From a virus: a DNA stretch of 53,649 nt. Below the pieces are notes generated by a model. That model did no database searches. It worked only from the letters and a program-made list of their open reading frames with translations, and was not told the DNA's origin. The position numbers and the translations under genes were made by a program. The stretch spans positions 1 to 53,649 of the IMG/VR virus record IMGVR_UViG_3300013094_000065; one strand, given 5' to 3'. Positions 25,196 to 37,600 of this stretch are shown one piece after another; within the stretch, counting starts at the first letter, position 1; the number at the start of each line of letters is the position of its first letter.

Positions 25196-25202
25196 TATTT
25201 AG
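25196..25202 (-). promoter_or_regulatory. Late-type promoter (CTAAATA) for the 728-aa fibre gene
   Basis: The reverse strand reads CTAAATATAGCG in the 61-base gap between two fibre genes, 36 bases before the ATG at 25160. Confidence 0.5.
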
Positions 25203-25221
25203 TGTAAAAAGAAAAATGTGA

Positions 25222-28035
25222 TCATGCTGTTATGCCAAATCTCACAACTTTAATAGTCATTGAAGTTGCGCCAGTGGGAGTGAAGTTTAATATAACTTGT
25301 CCGCTGGCTAAATTAGCGCCGAACCCGCCGAGCTCTCCTAGATTTGTGCTGGTACCGTATTCATTTATATAAACACTGACCCCATCGTGGAAAACCGTCA
25401 TTTCTGTTATATGACAACTGGTGGTTGATACATTGACCTGGTCTACAATCTGTACTGTGTACCGTGCTGTTCTATATGTGGTAGCATTATAGCTGTCTAA
25501 GGTAACCGGGCTTGATCCAGTTATGAGATTACTGGTGTAACTTGCCACAACGGTATTATTGCTATATAAAGCAGGGACTACATTTCCAGCACTGGACAAA
25601 GTTGTACCAACAGTAATTGGACCACCAGAATAAATGCTTTTTGCTGCCGCAATACCTCCTCTACTTATAATACTACCAGTATCTGTAGACGTAGCATCTT
25701 GTGTACTAGTGGTGAATATATTACCTAGTGTGGCCGTATTTGTTACAGATAGAGCATCATTAGATTGTATGTAATTACCAACTACATAATTACTGGTAAC
25801 AGTATTTGTAACAGTTAAATTCGCAATAGTTACTGTTCCAGTAAAATTACCATTTAGAGCATATATCAAAGATCCAACGGTTAATAGGTTGGTGACAGTT
25901 AGATTATTTGCGGTCGCATTAGTAAATCCAATAGACCCAATTGAAGATAGACCAGTAACTGTTAAATTTGTAACCGTTACGTTGGTGGCAGTGACATTAC
26001 CTAATGTGGTCTCCCCTGTAACTTCTAATGTACTAGATTGTATATCATTGGATGTTAACGTATTTTGAACTGTTAGATTTGTAAATGTGCCTATAACAGA
26101 AAATATATCTGTGGCTGTGACATTATTGGCATAAATTGTGCCTGTGGAAATTACATCTCTAAATGAACCAGTAGTACTAGTAATTGTGTCAACACCAACA
26201 CCCTGTATATAAATTGTTCCATCAACATACAAGTTCCCGTTAATTGTGGCCGACGATGCTATGTTTAAATTTGGAGAAAATAATGTACTGGATGTATAGT
26301 ATAAGTTTCCTACATCAAATGTTGTGGATGATGAGGCACTTTGGAACGGAATTGTACCAGTTGCTCCACCATTTAAGTTATTGGCCTGCGAAATTGTTCC
26401 AACAATAATATTAGTTATTGTGCTATAATATGGTTGTGTATTTTGTAAAAATCCAGAAATATCAGAGTAAACTAAATTATTACCACCCAGATTTCTATCC
26501 TGTACATTTGCCCCGGTAACTGTACCGCCAGAATATACATCTTGATTTACATACACGCCGCCACCGGTTAATACCAGTGTGCCTAGTCCAGTAGATACTG
26601 CGTTAATCGAGCCATTTAATGTGACTACCCCACCAAAACTTGATGCCCCGACTACGGTTAATCCCCCAGTGTCTGTTCCGTTAATGTAAACTTGTTTACC
26701 AAAATATGCTCCACCCGCTACAGATAGTGCTCCAGATCCGTTAAAGGTACCATACGTTGATCCGAATATAGATAAGTTTTCAACATTTAATGTAGCAGTA
26801 GTGGTCCCAGAATTTGTGTAATAAAAATTAGAACCATCAAACGCAGTTACACCTGGCGATGACTGGAACGGAACCGCTCCAGTGGTGCCTGACAATAAGT
26901 TTGTAGAAGTTAGTGCGAATCCAACAGTGGAACCACTGGCACTTGCCCAGGTCAAGGTATTGGCCGAAATTGTTAATATTGTGCCATTGGTCCCAATTGG
27001 TAGAAATACTGTAGTTCCTGTACTATTTTGATAAGGTATACTGCCATACGCACCGTTGGCTAAATTAGTTGATGTGTTTGCGATATTGGAAAAAGTAGCT
27101 GTGGTAACAGTTCCATAAATTGTACCATACACAGTTAAATTATTCGTTATAGTGGTAGAACTATTCACAGTCAACGGGCCGTAGATAGTGGCAGTAGTTC
27201 CAACGGTTAGATCATGACCAATACCAATACCACCAAGGACTGTTAAATCTCCAGTATTTGTATTACCTAAACTGGTAGTGCCTGTTACTAATTGCAGCGA
27301 ACCAAATCGAGCACCACCATAAACAGTACCAGAGGATAGCAAACTATTAGTGCCAGTTGCGCCAGTAATATACCACTCGAGTAATTTACTGTTATCAGAT
27401 AGCACCAATGCCGCACTGGTATCTGTTCCATTATAATAATGAAATCGTAATCCAATATCCTTTCCATCATCTAAAGTCCACCCAACGCCAGGACCGCTAG
27501 GCGGTTCGTGTAATTCTAAAAGATTTTCTGTATAAAATGTATTGGTACTATAAACATAAGTAGCCGTTCCGCTAAATGTTACAGTATCTTTAAATAATGC
27601 AGGACCGCGTACTAATAAATTATTTTGTATTCCGACTCCGCCTGCTACATATAGTGCATTATTGGTTATTGTGGTAAGACTGGATAATGTGCTGTTAATA
27701 ATAACATTTTTAGCAAACGTACTAGTACCGCTAAAGTTTAAATCTCCTGTAAGACTGATGCCACCTGCTACAGATAACGCACCCTGTACAACTAAATCTT
27801 GCAATGTTGTGGTATTGGCAACATTAACAGTATTGTCAAATTGAGCAGGACCGATAACCAGTAAATTTCCAAGTATAGACGCGGTTGTTCCTACTATTAA
27901 GTTTTGCGCAATCGCTGCACCACCAACAACCTGTAAGGCTCCAGATTGATTAATAGAATCAGTAACAGGGTTTTGTCCTAAGACAACAACTCCATTTTTA
28001 ATGATAAAGTCTTGACTAGCTGATGTTATAGACAC
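25222..28035 (-). CDS. Modular tail fibre-like structural protein (937 aa)
   Basis: The frame starts with GTG at 28035 (SITSASQDFIIKNGVVVLG), with GGAA nearby upstream. Repeats of SGALQVVGGAAIAQNLIVG type dominate residues 25-500, and short NLTVTN-type strands follow (~590-770). The C-terminal ~110 residues (LDSYNATTYRTARYTVQIVD, HITEMTVFHDG, INEYGTSTNLGELGGF) form a jelly-roll-like tip also found at the end of the 281-aa protein at 28048. Such tips occur in marine T4-like fibre proteins. The gene follows the 281-aa gene by 12 bases. Structural, extracellular virion role inferred. Confidence 0.75.
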   Translation of the reverse strand: MSITSASQDFIIKNGVVVLGQNPVTDSINQSGALQVVGGAAIAQNLIVGTTASILGNLLVIGPAQFDNTVNVANTTTLQDLVVQGALSVAGGISLTGDLNFSGTSTFAKNVIINSTLSSLTTITNNALYVAGGVGIQNNLLVRGPALFKDTVTFSGTATYVYSTNTFYTENLLELHEPPSGPGVGWTLDDGKDIGLRFHYYNGTDTSAALVLSDNSKLLEWYITGATGTNSLLSSGTVYGGARFGSLQLVTGTTSLGNTNTGDLTVLGGIGIGHDLTVGTTATIYGPLTVNSSTTITNNLTVYGTIYGTVTTATFSNIANTSTNLANGAYGSIPYQNSTGTTVFLPIGTNGTILTISANTLTWASASGSTVGFALTSTNLLSGTTGAVPFQSSPGVTAFDGSNFYYTNSGTTTATLNVENLSIFGSTYGTFNGSGALSVAGGAYFGKQVYINGTDTGGLTVVGASSFGGVVTLNGSINAVSTGLGTLVLTGGGVYVNQDVYSGGTVTGANVQDRNLGGNNLVYSDISGFLQNTQPYYSTITNIIVGTISQANNLNGGATGTIPFQSASSSTTFDVGNLYYTSSTLFSPNLNIASSATINGNLYVDGTIYIQGVGVDTITSTTGSFRDVISTGTIYANNVTATDIFSVIGTFTNLTVQNTLTSNDIQSSTLEVTGETTLGNVTATNVTVTNLTVTGLSSIGSIGFTNATANNLTVTNLLTVGSLIYALNGNFTGTVTIANLTVTNTVTSNYVVGNYIQSNDALSVTNTATLGNIFTTSTQDATSTDTGSIISRGGIAAAKSIYSGGPITVGTTLSSAGNVVPALYSNNTVVASYTSNLITGSSPVTLDSYNATTYRTARYTVQIVDQVNVSTTSCHITEMTVFHDGVSVYINEYGTSTNLGELGGFGANLASGQVILNFTPTGATSMTIKVVRFGITA

Positions 28036-28047
28036 AATATTTTTCCA

Positions 28048-28893
28048 TTAAGGTGTTAAACCAGTTCTAAGAACTACAACTGTTTTATAAGAAGTTTCAT
28101 ACATAGTTACATACAATTCCACAGTTGGTGGATTTGTTCCGGTATTGACCTGACTGCTAAAAACTCCCATTTCCCCCGCATTTGTAGTAATACCGTATTC
28201 ACTCACAGAAGTACCGTACCAGGTTGACCCAGTATTGGCAACAAGCATCAATAATTCGCTTACTTGGTATGAGCTGTTAGAATTATCATCTATTTGTATT
28301 AGATATTTTGAACTTCTGAATTGCGTTACAGGATAAGAATCAATTAATGTAGCAAGAGCAGTTGTGACTATCGTAGACGATGTATCAAATATCGCATGAG
28401 CAATCTGAATATGCTCAGAATATATGGTACCGCCAACATAAACGTCTTCGGCAATACCAACCCCGCCAGACACCACTATAGCTCCGGATACTGTGCTGAT
28501 TGAATTAGTGGTGTTGGCAAATGTTATTACATTGGTTGTAGTTGATCCGCGATCGCTTACTGTTTGAAAAGTCGACGTATCACTAATAACAATTTTTTGA
28601 GTTAAAGTGCTGTAAAGAATTGAAATATCGGTACCGGATGTCAATACTGTTGCCAGGGAAGAAGTAGTTAATACCCCACTACCATTAATAGTAATATTTC
28701 CGCCATTAATAATTACAGTTTGTGTACCTGTACCGATAATGAGCGTACCCCCGGTTATGGTTGTACTATTAATCGGTCCTTGATTGGTTCTATACCAAGC
28801 ATATCCGCTCCATGTATATGTTACCCCATTTAGAGTATAAGTTGCCCCTATATTTGTTCCGGGGGCATAGACTGGAAATCCTAATGATGACAT
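28048..28893 (-). CDS. Short fibre-like structural protein (281 aa)
   Basis: The N-terminus (MSSLGFPVYAPGTNIGATYT, then TLNGVTYTWSGYAWYR) is a small beta domain seen in marine phage structural proteins. One SGAIVVSGGVGIAEDVYVGG cassette follows near residue 140. The last ~110 residues (LIDSYPVTQFRSSKYLIQID, VSEYGITTNAGEMGVF) match in layout the tip of the 937-aa protein. It thus looks like a shortened version of its larger neighbours with a single repeat cassette. AAGGAT precedes the ATG. Confidence 0.7.
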   Translation of the reverse strand: MSSLGFPVYAPGTNIGATYTLNGVTYTWSGYAWYRTNQGPINSTTITGGTLIIGTGTQTVIINGGNITINGSGVLTTSSLATVLTSGTDISILYSTLTQKIVISDTSTFQTVSDRGSTTTNVITFANTTNSISTVSGAIVVSGGVGIAEDVYVGGTIYSEHIQIAHAIFDTSSTIVTTALATLIDSYPVTQFRSSKYLIQIDDNSNSSYQVSELLMLVANTGSTWYGTSVSEYGITTNAGEMGVFSSQVNTGTNPPTVELYVTMYETSYKTVVVLRTGLTP

Positions 28894-28902
28894 TTTATAT
28901 CC

Positions 28903-31269
28903 TTAAATTGTGTTTATCTGGATCCAGAAAGAAATGGCTCCGTCTTGAATAAATTGCAATTGCCCGCCAGCAACTGTATCAATCCAAAAATCACCTACAT
29001 TTGGATTATCTGGGGGAATACCTGTAGCAGATACTGTAACTTTTGGTGTGTACAGTAGATAATTTTGTAATGGATTACCATTAGCACTATAAATGTTACC
29101 TTGTACGCCAACCCCGCCGACCACTGTGACCGCACCAGTGGTTGTACTGGTTGATGTAGCAGTTCCCGTAACATTTAAAGTTGTTATGGTAAGTGTGTTG
29201 GTCCATTCTGGTCCACTACCATTTGATACTAGTACAGAATTATTAGGACCGATTGTCAAGAATGTAGTCGAACTTGTGGCTGCTTGATAAACCAAGGCAC
29301 CGGCGCTACCGCCAGCAATATTACCGGCTTGATTTGCTCCACCGCTGATACTTGCATGTAGCAAACCTCCTAACCATAAATCTCCACTAATACTTGCCCC
29401 ACCAGTAACAGTTAAAGCTCCTATTCCCAGACTAGTAGCAGAAGTGTTGGAAGTAATATGTACATTAGTAAATGTTCCCCAGGCGGGAACAATACTGCCA
29501 ATATTCATATTATTAATATTTCCTGTCGTAACAGTTGGGGCAATTTCAACAGTACCTCCCAATATAGGTTGAATATAAACAGTAGAAGCAGATGGAGAAA
29601 TGTTAGTATCTCCATGCCCCTCAACAATTAGACCTCTGCCAACATTTAAATTACCAGCAATACCAACTCCACCATTGACTACCAACGAGCCCGTGTCTGA
29701 TGATTCAGCTTCTACATAATTTAAAATATTAACCGGTCCACCAATAATTGCGTTATCTGTTATTGCCAATCCACCCAATACTGATAATGCCCCAGTAAGA
29801 TTGTTCAATGTTACAGTACCGCCATTTAAATATGGCGAATATCCGGTACTGCTGTCTAATGGAATTTTCAAATCTATATCTGTATATAGTAATAATGAAT
29901 TAGTAGCAGTTACACGAACATAAAAAGATTGATTATTTAATTGTGTAGTTCCGGATATTCCACTAAGTGTAACATACTGATCACTGACAATTCCGTGCGG
30001 GTCTATTGTTGTAATAGTGGTTTGTGTACCAGTAGAAATTAATCCTATTGTTGCTGTTACCGGAATGTTTGTGGCCGATTCTCCCAAACCAACCCCGGTA
30101 TTTGCGTTAAGCTGTAAATAGCCAGCGCCGTTGTAATAGAATACAGAACCGATATTAACTTGGTTGTTCAACCCATCAACTAAATTATCACCACCGATAG
30201 AAATATTACTGTTACCGCTCTTCATATTTTGAGCAATATCGTGTCCCAAGAAGAAATTGTAACTACCTGTAGTAAAGTTAGTAGCAATTTCGTGCCCTAA
30301 GAAAAAGTTTTCTGTTCCATTAATTAAACTTATACCGGCATCTGTGCCAATAGCAAAGTTATTATTCCAGACTATATCAATAGCCACAGTTCCGCCGCTG
30401 GTATATGTATTAAATCCACGACCGTCGAGTGGATTTCCTAAAATATTGTTACCATACAGAGCAATAGTTGACGAACTAATAACGCCAACATAATAGTTGT
30501 TACCGTTGAGTTCCGTCATTCCGCTAACATGGTCAATATTTACTAGTGTGCCCGACACAAGTTCGTGATCGGGCACTGTTAATATCACTGGTATTTCTTG
30601 TGTAGCAGAAGTAATAAATCCAGCAAACTGAGTCTGTGTGGTACCAATATTCATCAAAGCACTATCACCAATGGCTATAGTGTTTTGTAATAAGGTGCCT
30701 GAGCTGGCAGCATATCGACCTATAGCAATGCTCTTATATGCCGTACTAATGCCCTGTAAACTGCTGTAACCAATATTGATATTTTCTTGACCGTTAGGAT
30801 AAGAATTAGATGAAGTTGTGGCTATACCTGAAATAGATATATTGTTAATACCGCCGCCACTTTGTGTGTTGCTGTAACCTTGGCCAACAGTTAATCCGTT
30901 GATGTTGACATCAGCTCCAGTATAAAATCCTTGCGATATGCCAATGCCACCTTGTACAACAAGTACACCACTGTTTGTTCCAATATTGGCCACCGTGCCT
31001 GAAACAATCACAGTGCCAGTGCCTGTACCGATAATCTGTATGTTCATATCTGGCATATTTGCATACATTGTGCCAGTATTAAACTCAATATTACCTAAAC
31101 TACTGGCATATACGGTGTCTAATTCATTTGGTGGTTTTACATAAGTTATAAGTGTATAACCTGTGCTGGTTGTCGGAGTGGCAGGTAGTTGAGGCTGTGC
31201 GCCTTTAAGGGTAATAAATGTATTTGTACTACCCGATCTTAATGTACCACCGCTTAATAATGCTGGCAT
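28903..31269 (-). CDS. Modular structural/fibre protein (788 aa)
   Basis: The protein starts MPALLSGGTLRSGSTNTFIT and has TGAL-x-V-x-GG(V/L) cassettes near residues 115, 485, 540, 625 and 720. Between residues ~190 and 390 are repeats such as NIGYSSLQGIS, IAIGDSALMNIG and NFFLGHEIATNF, which resemble the G-x-N-AL-x hexapeptide-like repeats of phage and adhesin beta-rolls. The C-terminal end (VGDFWIDTVAGGQLQFIQDG) resembles a domain of phage structural proteins that stand on the baseplate or fibres. AGGAAT lies before the ATG. Role inferred as virion appendage. Confidence 0.72.
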   Translation of the reverse strand: MPALLSGGTLRSGSTNTFITLKGAQPQLPATPTTSTGYTLITYVKPPNELDTVYASSLGNIEFNTGTMYANMPDMNIQIIGTGTGTVIVSGTVANIGTNSGVLVVQGGIGISQGFYTGADVNINGLTVGQGYSNTQSGGGINNISISGIATTSSNSYPNGQENINIGYSSLQGISTAYKSIAIGRYAASSGTLLQNTIAIGDSALMNIGTTQTQFAGFITSATQEIPVILTVPDHELVSGTLVNIDHVSGMTELNGNNYYVGVISSSTIALYGNNILGNPLDGRGFNTYTSGGTVAIDIVWNNNFAIGTDAGISLINGTENFFLGHEIATNFTTGSYNFFLGHDIAQNMKSGNSNISIGGDNLVDGLNNQVNIGSVFYYNGAGYLQLNANTGVGLGESATNIPVTATIGLISTGTQTTITTIDPHGIVSDQYVTLSGISGTTQLNNQSFYVRVTATNSLLLYTDIDLKIPLDSSTGYSPYLNGGTVTLNNLTGALSVLGGLAITDNAIIGGPVNILNYVEAESSDTGSLVVNGGVGIAGNLNVGRGLIVEGHGDTNISPSASTVYIQPILGGTVEIAPTVTTGNINNMNIGSIVPAWGTFTNVHITSNTSATSLGIGALTVTGGASISGDLWLGGLLHASISGGANQAGNIAGGSAGALVYQAATSSTTFLTIGPNNSVLVSNGSGPEWTNTLTITTLNVTGTATSTSTTTGAVTVVGGVGVQGNIYSANGNPLQNYLLYTPKVTVSATGIPPDNPNVGDFWIDTVAGGQLQFIQDGAISFWIQINTI

Positions 31270-31284
31270 AATTGTATTCCTATG

Positions 31285-31665
31285 TTAAGCGTTAGAGCTT
31301 TCTAAAATACTCATTACCAATTGAGCAGAATCAGGTACCGAGCTGTACGCTTTGATGCTATCTAATGCTTCAATAATTAATTTACCGCTTAAACAATTTA
31401 CAGCATCGTTGTTTGGTAAAGCAAAATTATCAACTAAAAAACTATCAACATTGCCCGGTTGAGCATTATTGCCTTGCGCATTTTGCTGAATAGGGATATT
31501 TCTATGATGTATAAGTGTAACCCCGGTTGTAACTGTGGTTAGATTTGCTATCTGAGCCATTAATACAATACTGGTTACTCCAACCGGAGCAACATATATA
31601 GTAGAGGTAGCTGTAGAAAGTACGGCTGTCATTGATCTGAACGAATTTAATGGTAACTGTGCCAT
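31285..31665 (-). CDS. Small virion structural protein (126 aa)
   Basis: The sequence FRSMTAVLSTATSTIYVAPV, then GVTSIVLMAQIANLTT, and near the end LSGKLIIEALDSIKAYSS and LVMSILESSNA, has the layout of a small structural protein common in marine T4-like phages next to large fibre genes. It appears to be all-beta. AAAGGA lies 6 bases before the ATG. It sits between the 2826-aa and 788-aa genes and is probably co-translated with them. The precise virion position is not known to me. Confidence 0.65.
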   Translation of the reverse strand: MAQLPLNSFRSMTAVLSTATSTIYVAPVGVTSIVLMAQIANLTTVTTGVTLIHHRNIPIQQNAQGNNAQPGNVDSFLVDNFALPNNDAVNCLSGKLIIEALDSIKAYSSVPDSAQLVMSILESSNA

Positions 31666-31679
31666 GATTTATCCTTTTA

Positions 31680-34600
31680 TTAGAATGTTCCGCCGCCTTC
31701 AATTGCTAATATGAATGGCGTCAAATTAGCGAATAGCGACTTAGTAAATGTTCTACCGCTTAGAACACCCGTTGCTTGACTGATAACCAATCCTGGACCA
31801 ATACGGAAGTCACCGTTTTGGTCTGTAGAAGTAAAAAATACTTTACCGGTATCCAGCTGTACTGTTTCTTTACTTTGTACTGGGTCTGCGATACCAAACT
31901 GCGGCAAAGCTCCATAGTTTGTTCCGGCACCAACATATTCAAATACGTATCCACTAGCACTGATGTAACTGCGTTGATAGAAGTTAACTGTGGCTCCGTC
32001 TGGGAATAAAGTAGCATCTGTTACATTTTCACCTAAACTTACAAGATGGTGAGTACCGTCTTGAGCCCAATAACTCAATCCCACTTGTACGCTATTATAG
32101 TTACCACCTGTTTCGAGATCGTAAATTAATTGTTGTAAAGTAATACCAATATCTCGTTTGCATTTTAATGCCTGAGCAGGAGTTAATTGAATTTGTACAC
32201 TTCCGGGGCCAGTATTAAATGCCGTATTAATATAATTAATTGTTTCGCTAATAATCGTGTCTTGTTGACTAATTAAATAATTGTCTGCTGTCAATAGATT
32301 AGCGTCTGCCCATGATACATCGGGGTAAACTGTAGTATCAGTTGGCGGGGTTGCATTTTGTATGGCATTATAAATTATAGTAAAGTTTGCAGAAATTTGA
32401 TCAGTTTGTACTGTAGATCCGTAATTACCGCTCTGACTCTGCGTTTGTGTATTGCCATCACTAGGGGTTACAAGTTGCCCTAATACAACATATTGAGCAA
32501 TTTGCGATAGATACGAATAAGCCGCGCTTGTAGGTATAACTTCATCCCCGGTAAGAACCGAACCCCCACTAGAATCAAAATATGCGTTGGCACAGATTAA
32601 ACTTGCGCTGTTACCTCCGTACATGACATCGTAACACATTGCGTCAATTAAATACCCAACGTCCCTGGCACACAATGCCGAATTGTATGATAGTGATGGA
32701 AAATTAACAGCGATCCAGGCAATAGTTTCAGCTTGCAAGAATAGTTTATTTGAGGTCAGCTGACTAACAGCATTAATTGTTGCCGTTGTAGCAACGGTTG
32801 GGGCAGGAAATCTAATAATATTAGCAACACTGGCTCCATTGGCTAAAATATTTTTAATCTCGTTAAATGCTTCGGTGTTCCTGGAAACTGCTGTAGCATT
32901 GCTGGCCAGTGCTTGATTACTTTGTTGTTGAGCGAAGTCATAAGCATTAAGTGTTGCTACTAGTTCTGTACTGGTAACTGCTGCCGCGGTGCCTCTTGTA
33001 TACGCTAATCCCGAAACTACCGCATTATAATTTGTACCTAACGCAACATCATAATAATTACCTTGTAACACATATCCTAAATCACGAGCGCATGTAGTTT
33101 GATTATATACAAATGTACTGGTATTTGTTAACTGTGATACAAATGCTGCAATTTCTTCTTCCATGAAATTTATATTTGCTGAAATTAGTGATATTGCGCT
33201 ACCTGCTCCGCTCGGAATGGTTCCAGATGTTTTAACTAAACTTGGTGGCACTGCATTAGCATATGTGCTCGACGTGGCACCAATTATCTTAGTCATTTCG
33301 CCAAATCTTTGATCAATAAATGTAGTTGCTGCCGCACCACCTGTAACTGTTAGCAGGAATGTTTGAGTTGTTGCGTGTGTTCCTGTTTGTAATGTATTAA
33401 CAGGAATATTTCCTACAATATTATCAACTAATTCGTTCAAGAAAAGCAAAGAATTAATGTGAGCTTCAACTTGATCAACTGTGATATTTCTGTTAAACGT
33501 AGACAATATATTAGTGCCGGTTATATATGGATTTGTGGCCACATTACTGCTCAACACCGTGTAGTATGCTTTACCGCAGAAATAAAATGTAAAATAATTG
33601 GGGTTATCAGCGTATCCTCCGCCAGTTGGAAGAGCATAGTTGAACGTTACACTTTGATAATTTACATCAGTAACATACGTGCCGGTAGTAAAATATTGTA
33701 TGCCATAATTGGCATTTGTAATGTAATTAGATGCTGTTGTAGTTATTTTTCCATCGATATCTAAGTAACGACCGAATTCATCATGAACATACGGGAAACT
33801 ATCGTATGTGTAACCAAATTGATCTGTAATATATACAAAATTACCCACAGCAATGCCGGTTATATCAATGTTATTGATTGTGATACTACCAGTTGTTATA
33901 GTGCTGGTACTTGGTTGAGCATTTAGGAATCCTGGGAAGCCTTGACTGTTTGTGTAAGGAACAACATTGCCAGCATAGTTAATATACTCAGTTGGAGGTA
34001 CAACTTCCATAACCAATGATATATGCGGACGATCTATGGGATCAGATATGAATATTTCAACATTACCGTTATTGGGCCAAAATCCTTGTGGATAATATTG
34101 ATTCAATCCGTTTGGTCCTGGGCTATATGGATACGCGGTATACGCAGGATTAAAAACAGTTCCGCTAAATTTACGCAGTCCATACCCCTTGGCTACTAGA
34201 CACAAATCACCAAAGTTAGCATTACTGTTAACGATAGAAGCAATCCCCCCGTTATCGACCTGTACACCCACACTTGAGAAAATAGTGAACACAGAAACTA
34301 ACTGTGCGTATCCATCGTTGGTAATATGAACACCGCGACCACCTTGTGTTAACTGTGTAAAGGCATCATACACAAAAGACTGTATTGGACTACGATCACT
34401 AATAACCGCCCCATCAACCAATGATCCTCCCATGCCTCCAATTGGATCAAATTTACGGAGATCCCATGTACTGGTACTTCCGGTGTATTGTAAAGCAATA
34501 TCCTCAACTTGATTATCCTGTAGCGGCCATATATAGGTGTCACCAAAATATAATGTTGCGTAATCTCCAAACCCCACTGTGGCAGTATTCATACCTATCA

Positions 34601-37600
34601 AATAAGTGTTTGTACTCAACTGTTGTAGGCTAGTTATCCTAGGAGCAATTTGTACATCTAACGCATTTAACCCAGTTGTGTTGACTAGCCCGCTGCCTGG
34701 ATATTCTATAGGAGCGTATAACGGTCCTCGATTAATAATGTCTGTTATAATATTAAAGTTCCTGGCCACAGCCTGACTTGGCATATAAGCACCACCATAT
34801 GAATAGAAACTGTTAATAATCTGTTTAGTCTCAGTTTGTGGCTGAGGAACTACAGGCTGGTTGGCGATAATCTGTAGTGCTAAATCTCTAGCATGACTAA
34901 TTGCTAATGTAGTAGTGGTTTCTTGGCCAGTTACATAATTATATCCCTGATTCCAATATGACAACCCGGCTTCAATGGATTTAGCATTACCGCCTAGCAG
35001 TACATCTTGTGAAACAGCATCAACAATTAATCCCGTATCTCTATAGCAGAGATCTTCGTTGTAACTGAATGATGGGCCCGGTCTTACAAATGTACCATTA
35101 ATAAACGCAATGGTTTCTTCTTGTATGAATGATCTATTGGCTTCTAACAAGTTAAAGGCATTTAAAACATTGGGATTTGGATCCATTGTTTGATTAATTG
35201 GAACTTTTGGTCCTGCTACCTCGGGTCCGTTGTTAATGATATTTGTAATAACAGTCAAGTTACCTTGCAATATTACTACCTCATCATTAGTGGCTGCTGG
35301 TAATGTAATTACTTGTACAGTACCAGTTTGGAATACTCTTGGAGCTGATTCTGCTAGTACAACATAGCGCACTAGATCAGAAACAAAATCATAGGCCGCA
35401 GTAACTTCGGGCAGTTCTGTAGATACCTGACTACTGGTTGAAATATAAGAATAATAGTAAGCCCCAGACTTAATACTTTGTTTATTGCCGCCGTGTAATA
35501 AATCAAAGCTGACACTGTTTATGATATATCCAAGATCTCGATAACAGGTTGATGTGTTATAGTCAAATGTTGGATAGGTATAATTAATCCAATCAATAGT
35601 TTGACTTTGTATTGATGCAATATTGCTTTGTATTATATTATAAGAGGTAACAATAGTACTGGTTGTACTTGGCAAACCATTACTCACTATTTGATCAGTA
35701 ATACCAGTAATCCCGTTGTTAAGAATGGTTGTTATATTAGAGAACAAGCCAGTCACTGTTGATTGCGCATCAGCATCTGATAATAGTGCCACTGTTAATG
35801 AGCTGGCAAAATTTATAGCCGCAGTAGTTGTTGTTAGTTCAACAGCAATTAATCCAGTTAAACCGCCTTGATTCCAGTATTGTAATCCTGCGAATGTGCT
35901 TTCGCTCAAGCTATCATACAACATATCTATAGCAATACTATCAATAATCAAACCAGTATCACGGTAGCAGGTTGATGTGTTATATGTATAAGACATCGAT
36001 TGATAAGTGTTATCAATATATTGTAGTACTTCAGCTTGTATAAAACTTAAGTTTGCTTGTAAAATTGTCAAAGCATTTGCAGCATCTGTTGAAGTTGTTT
36101 CAACTAAACTGATAGGACTTAGATCTGCTGCAACACTTGGACCATTAGTAATAATATTTGTTATAGTACTAAATGCTTGAGTAAACAAACTAATAGTAGC
36201 AGATGTTGTCACAGCCGGTGCCGCAGTTAAATTCTGTGTACTGGTAGATAAGGACAGTACAGGAATATTTTGTATTACCTCGCCGACTAGAGTTGACATG
36301 AATGTAAATGCCGCCACAGTTTGGGTAGTTTCATTTACAATATTAGATACCGTACTTATAAATCCATAATAGCATAAGCCTGCTTGAATACTTTGTTTAT
36401 TACCACCATATAATAAATCAAACGATACGCAGTCAGTCATATAACCAATATCTCGCATACATGTTGCTTGATTGTACGTTGAACTGAATCCTGGATTAGT
36501 TGCGTTGATGTAGGCAATAACTTCAGCTTCTAAATAAGCCTTGTTAGCCTGTAACAAGGCATAGGCATTTTTGACACTTAAAAATCTGCTGGCTGTAAAT
36601 CCAAATTCTAACTGATCAGTCCAACCAGTGGTTTGACCATTTAATATAGTTAAAATATTATTGTAGTTTGCCTGTACAATGGCTGCTTCAGCGGCATTGG
36701 CGGGGGTTAAATTAGTTACCTGTGGTACGGCTGTTTGATAACGTGCCACCAAATCGTCTGCTGGTGTAATATTTTGTACAATTTTAGCACACAAATCGCT
36801 TAGATACGAAACAGCTTCTATTGTTTGATTAATCTCATCAGGTATAATTCCTTGTGTACTTTTGCTTTGACTATAATACTGTAATCCGGCAAATGTACTT
36901 TGGCTAAAAGAACTAGTTGGGAATAAAACATCTTCTATTACAGAATTTAGAACAACTCCAATATCTCTTTCACATTTTACTTTGTTATATGGGAAGGCTT
37001 GGAATGTGTTGTTGATCCAGTTAATTGTATCTTCTTGAATAAATGTTCTATTCAACTGCATCAATACTTCAGCACTTAGATATGCGGCATCGGCAGCACT
37101 ACTACTGAATGATTCAGGTGCGGCAGATGGTCCATTTTGTATAATATTAGTAATGATATTAAAACATGAAGCAATACTAGAACTAGCTACTGAACCGTTG
37201 TTCAATACTGTATTGATAACTTGTGTTCCAGATGAAATTCCATAGACCGGAGCAAGTAAATCACAAGGGGTATTGGTAATAACTTTCTGACATAGTGAAT
37301 TTAAATAATTAATAGCTGCCGCAGTCTGTGGCTGTTGACCAGCAATTATGCTGACTACCCCGTTCCAATATGCTAGCCCAGATTCTATAGATTTAGCATT
37401 ACCGCCAAATGTAGCATCATACGATACATTTTCAATTAAAATTCCAGTATCTCGGTAACACAATTCTCGATTATATGAGAATGTGTTAAATTGACTATTA
37501 ACATAAGCAACTACCTCTGCTTGTATAAAACTTCTATTTGCTTCTAATAAGTTCCAAGCATTTAATACTTCTATATTTCTTGATTCGTTGTATGCTATTG

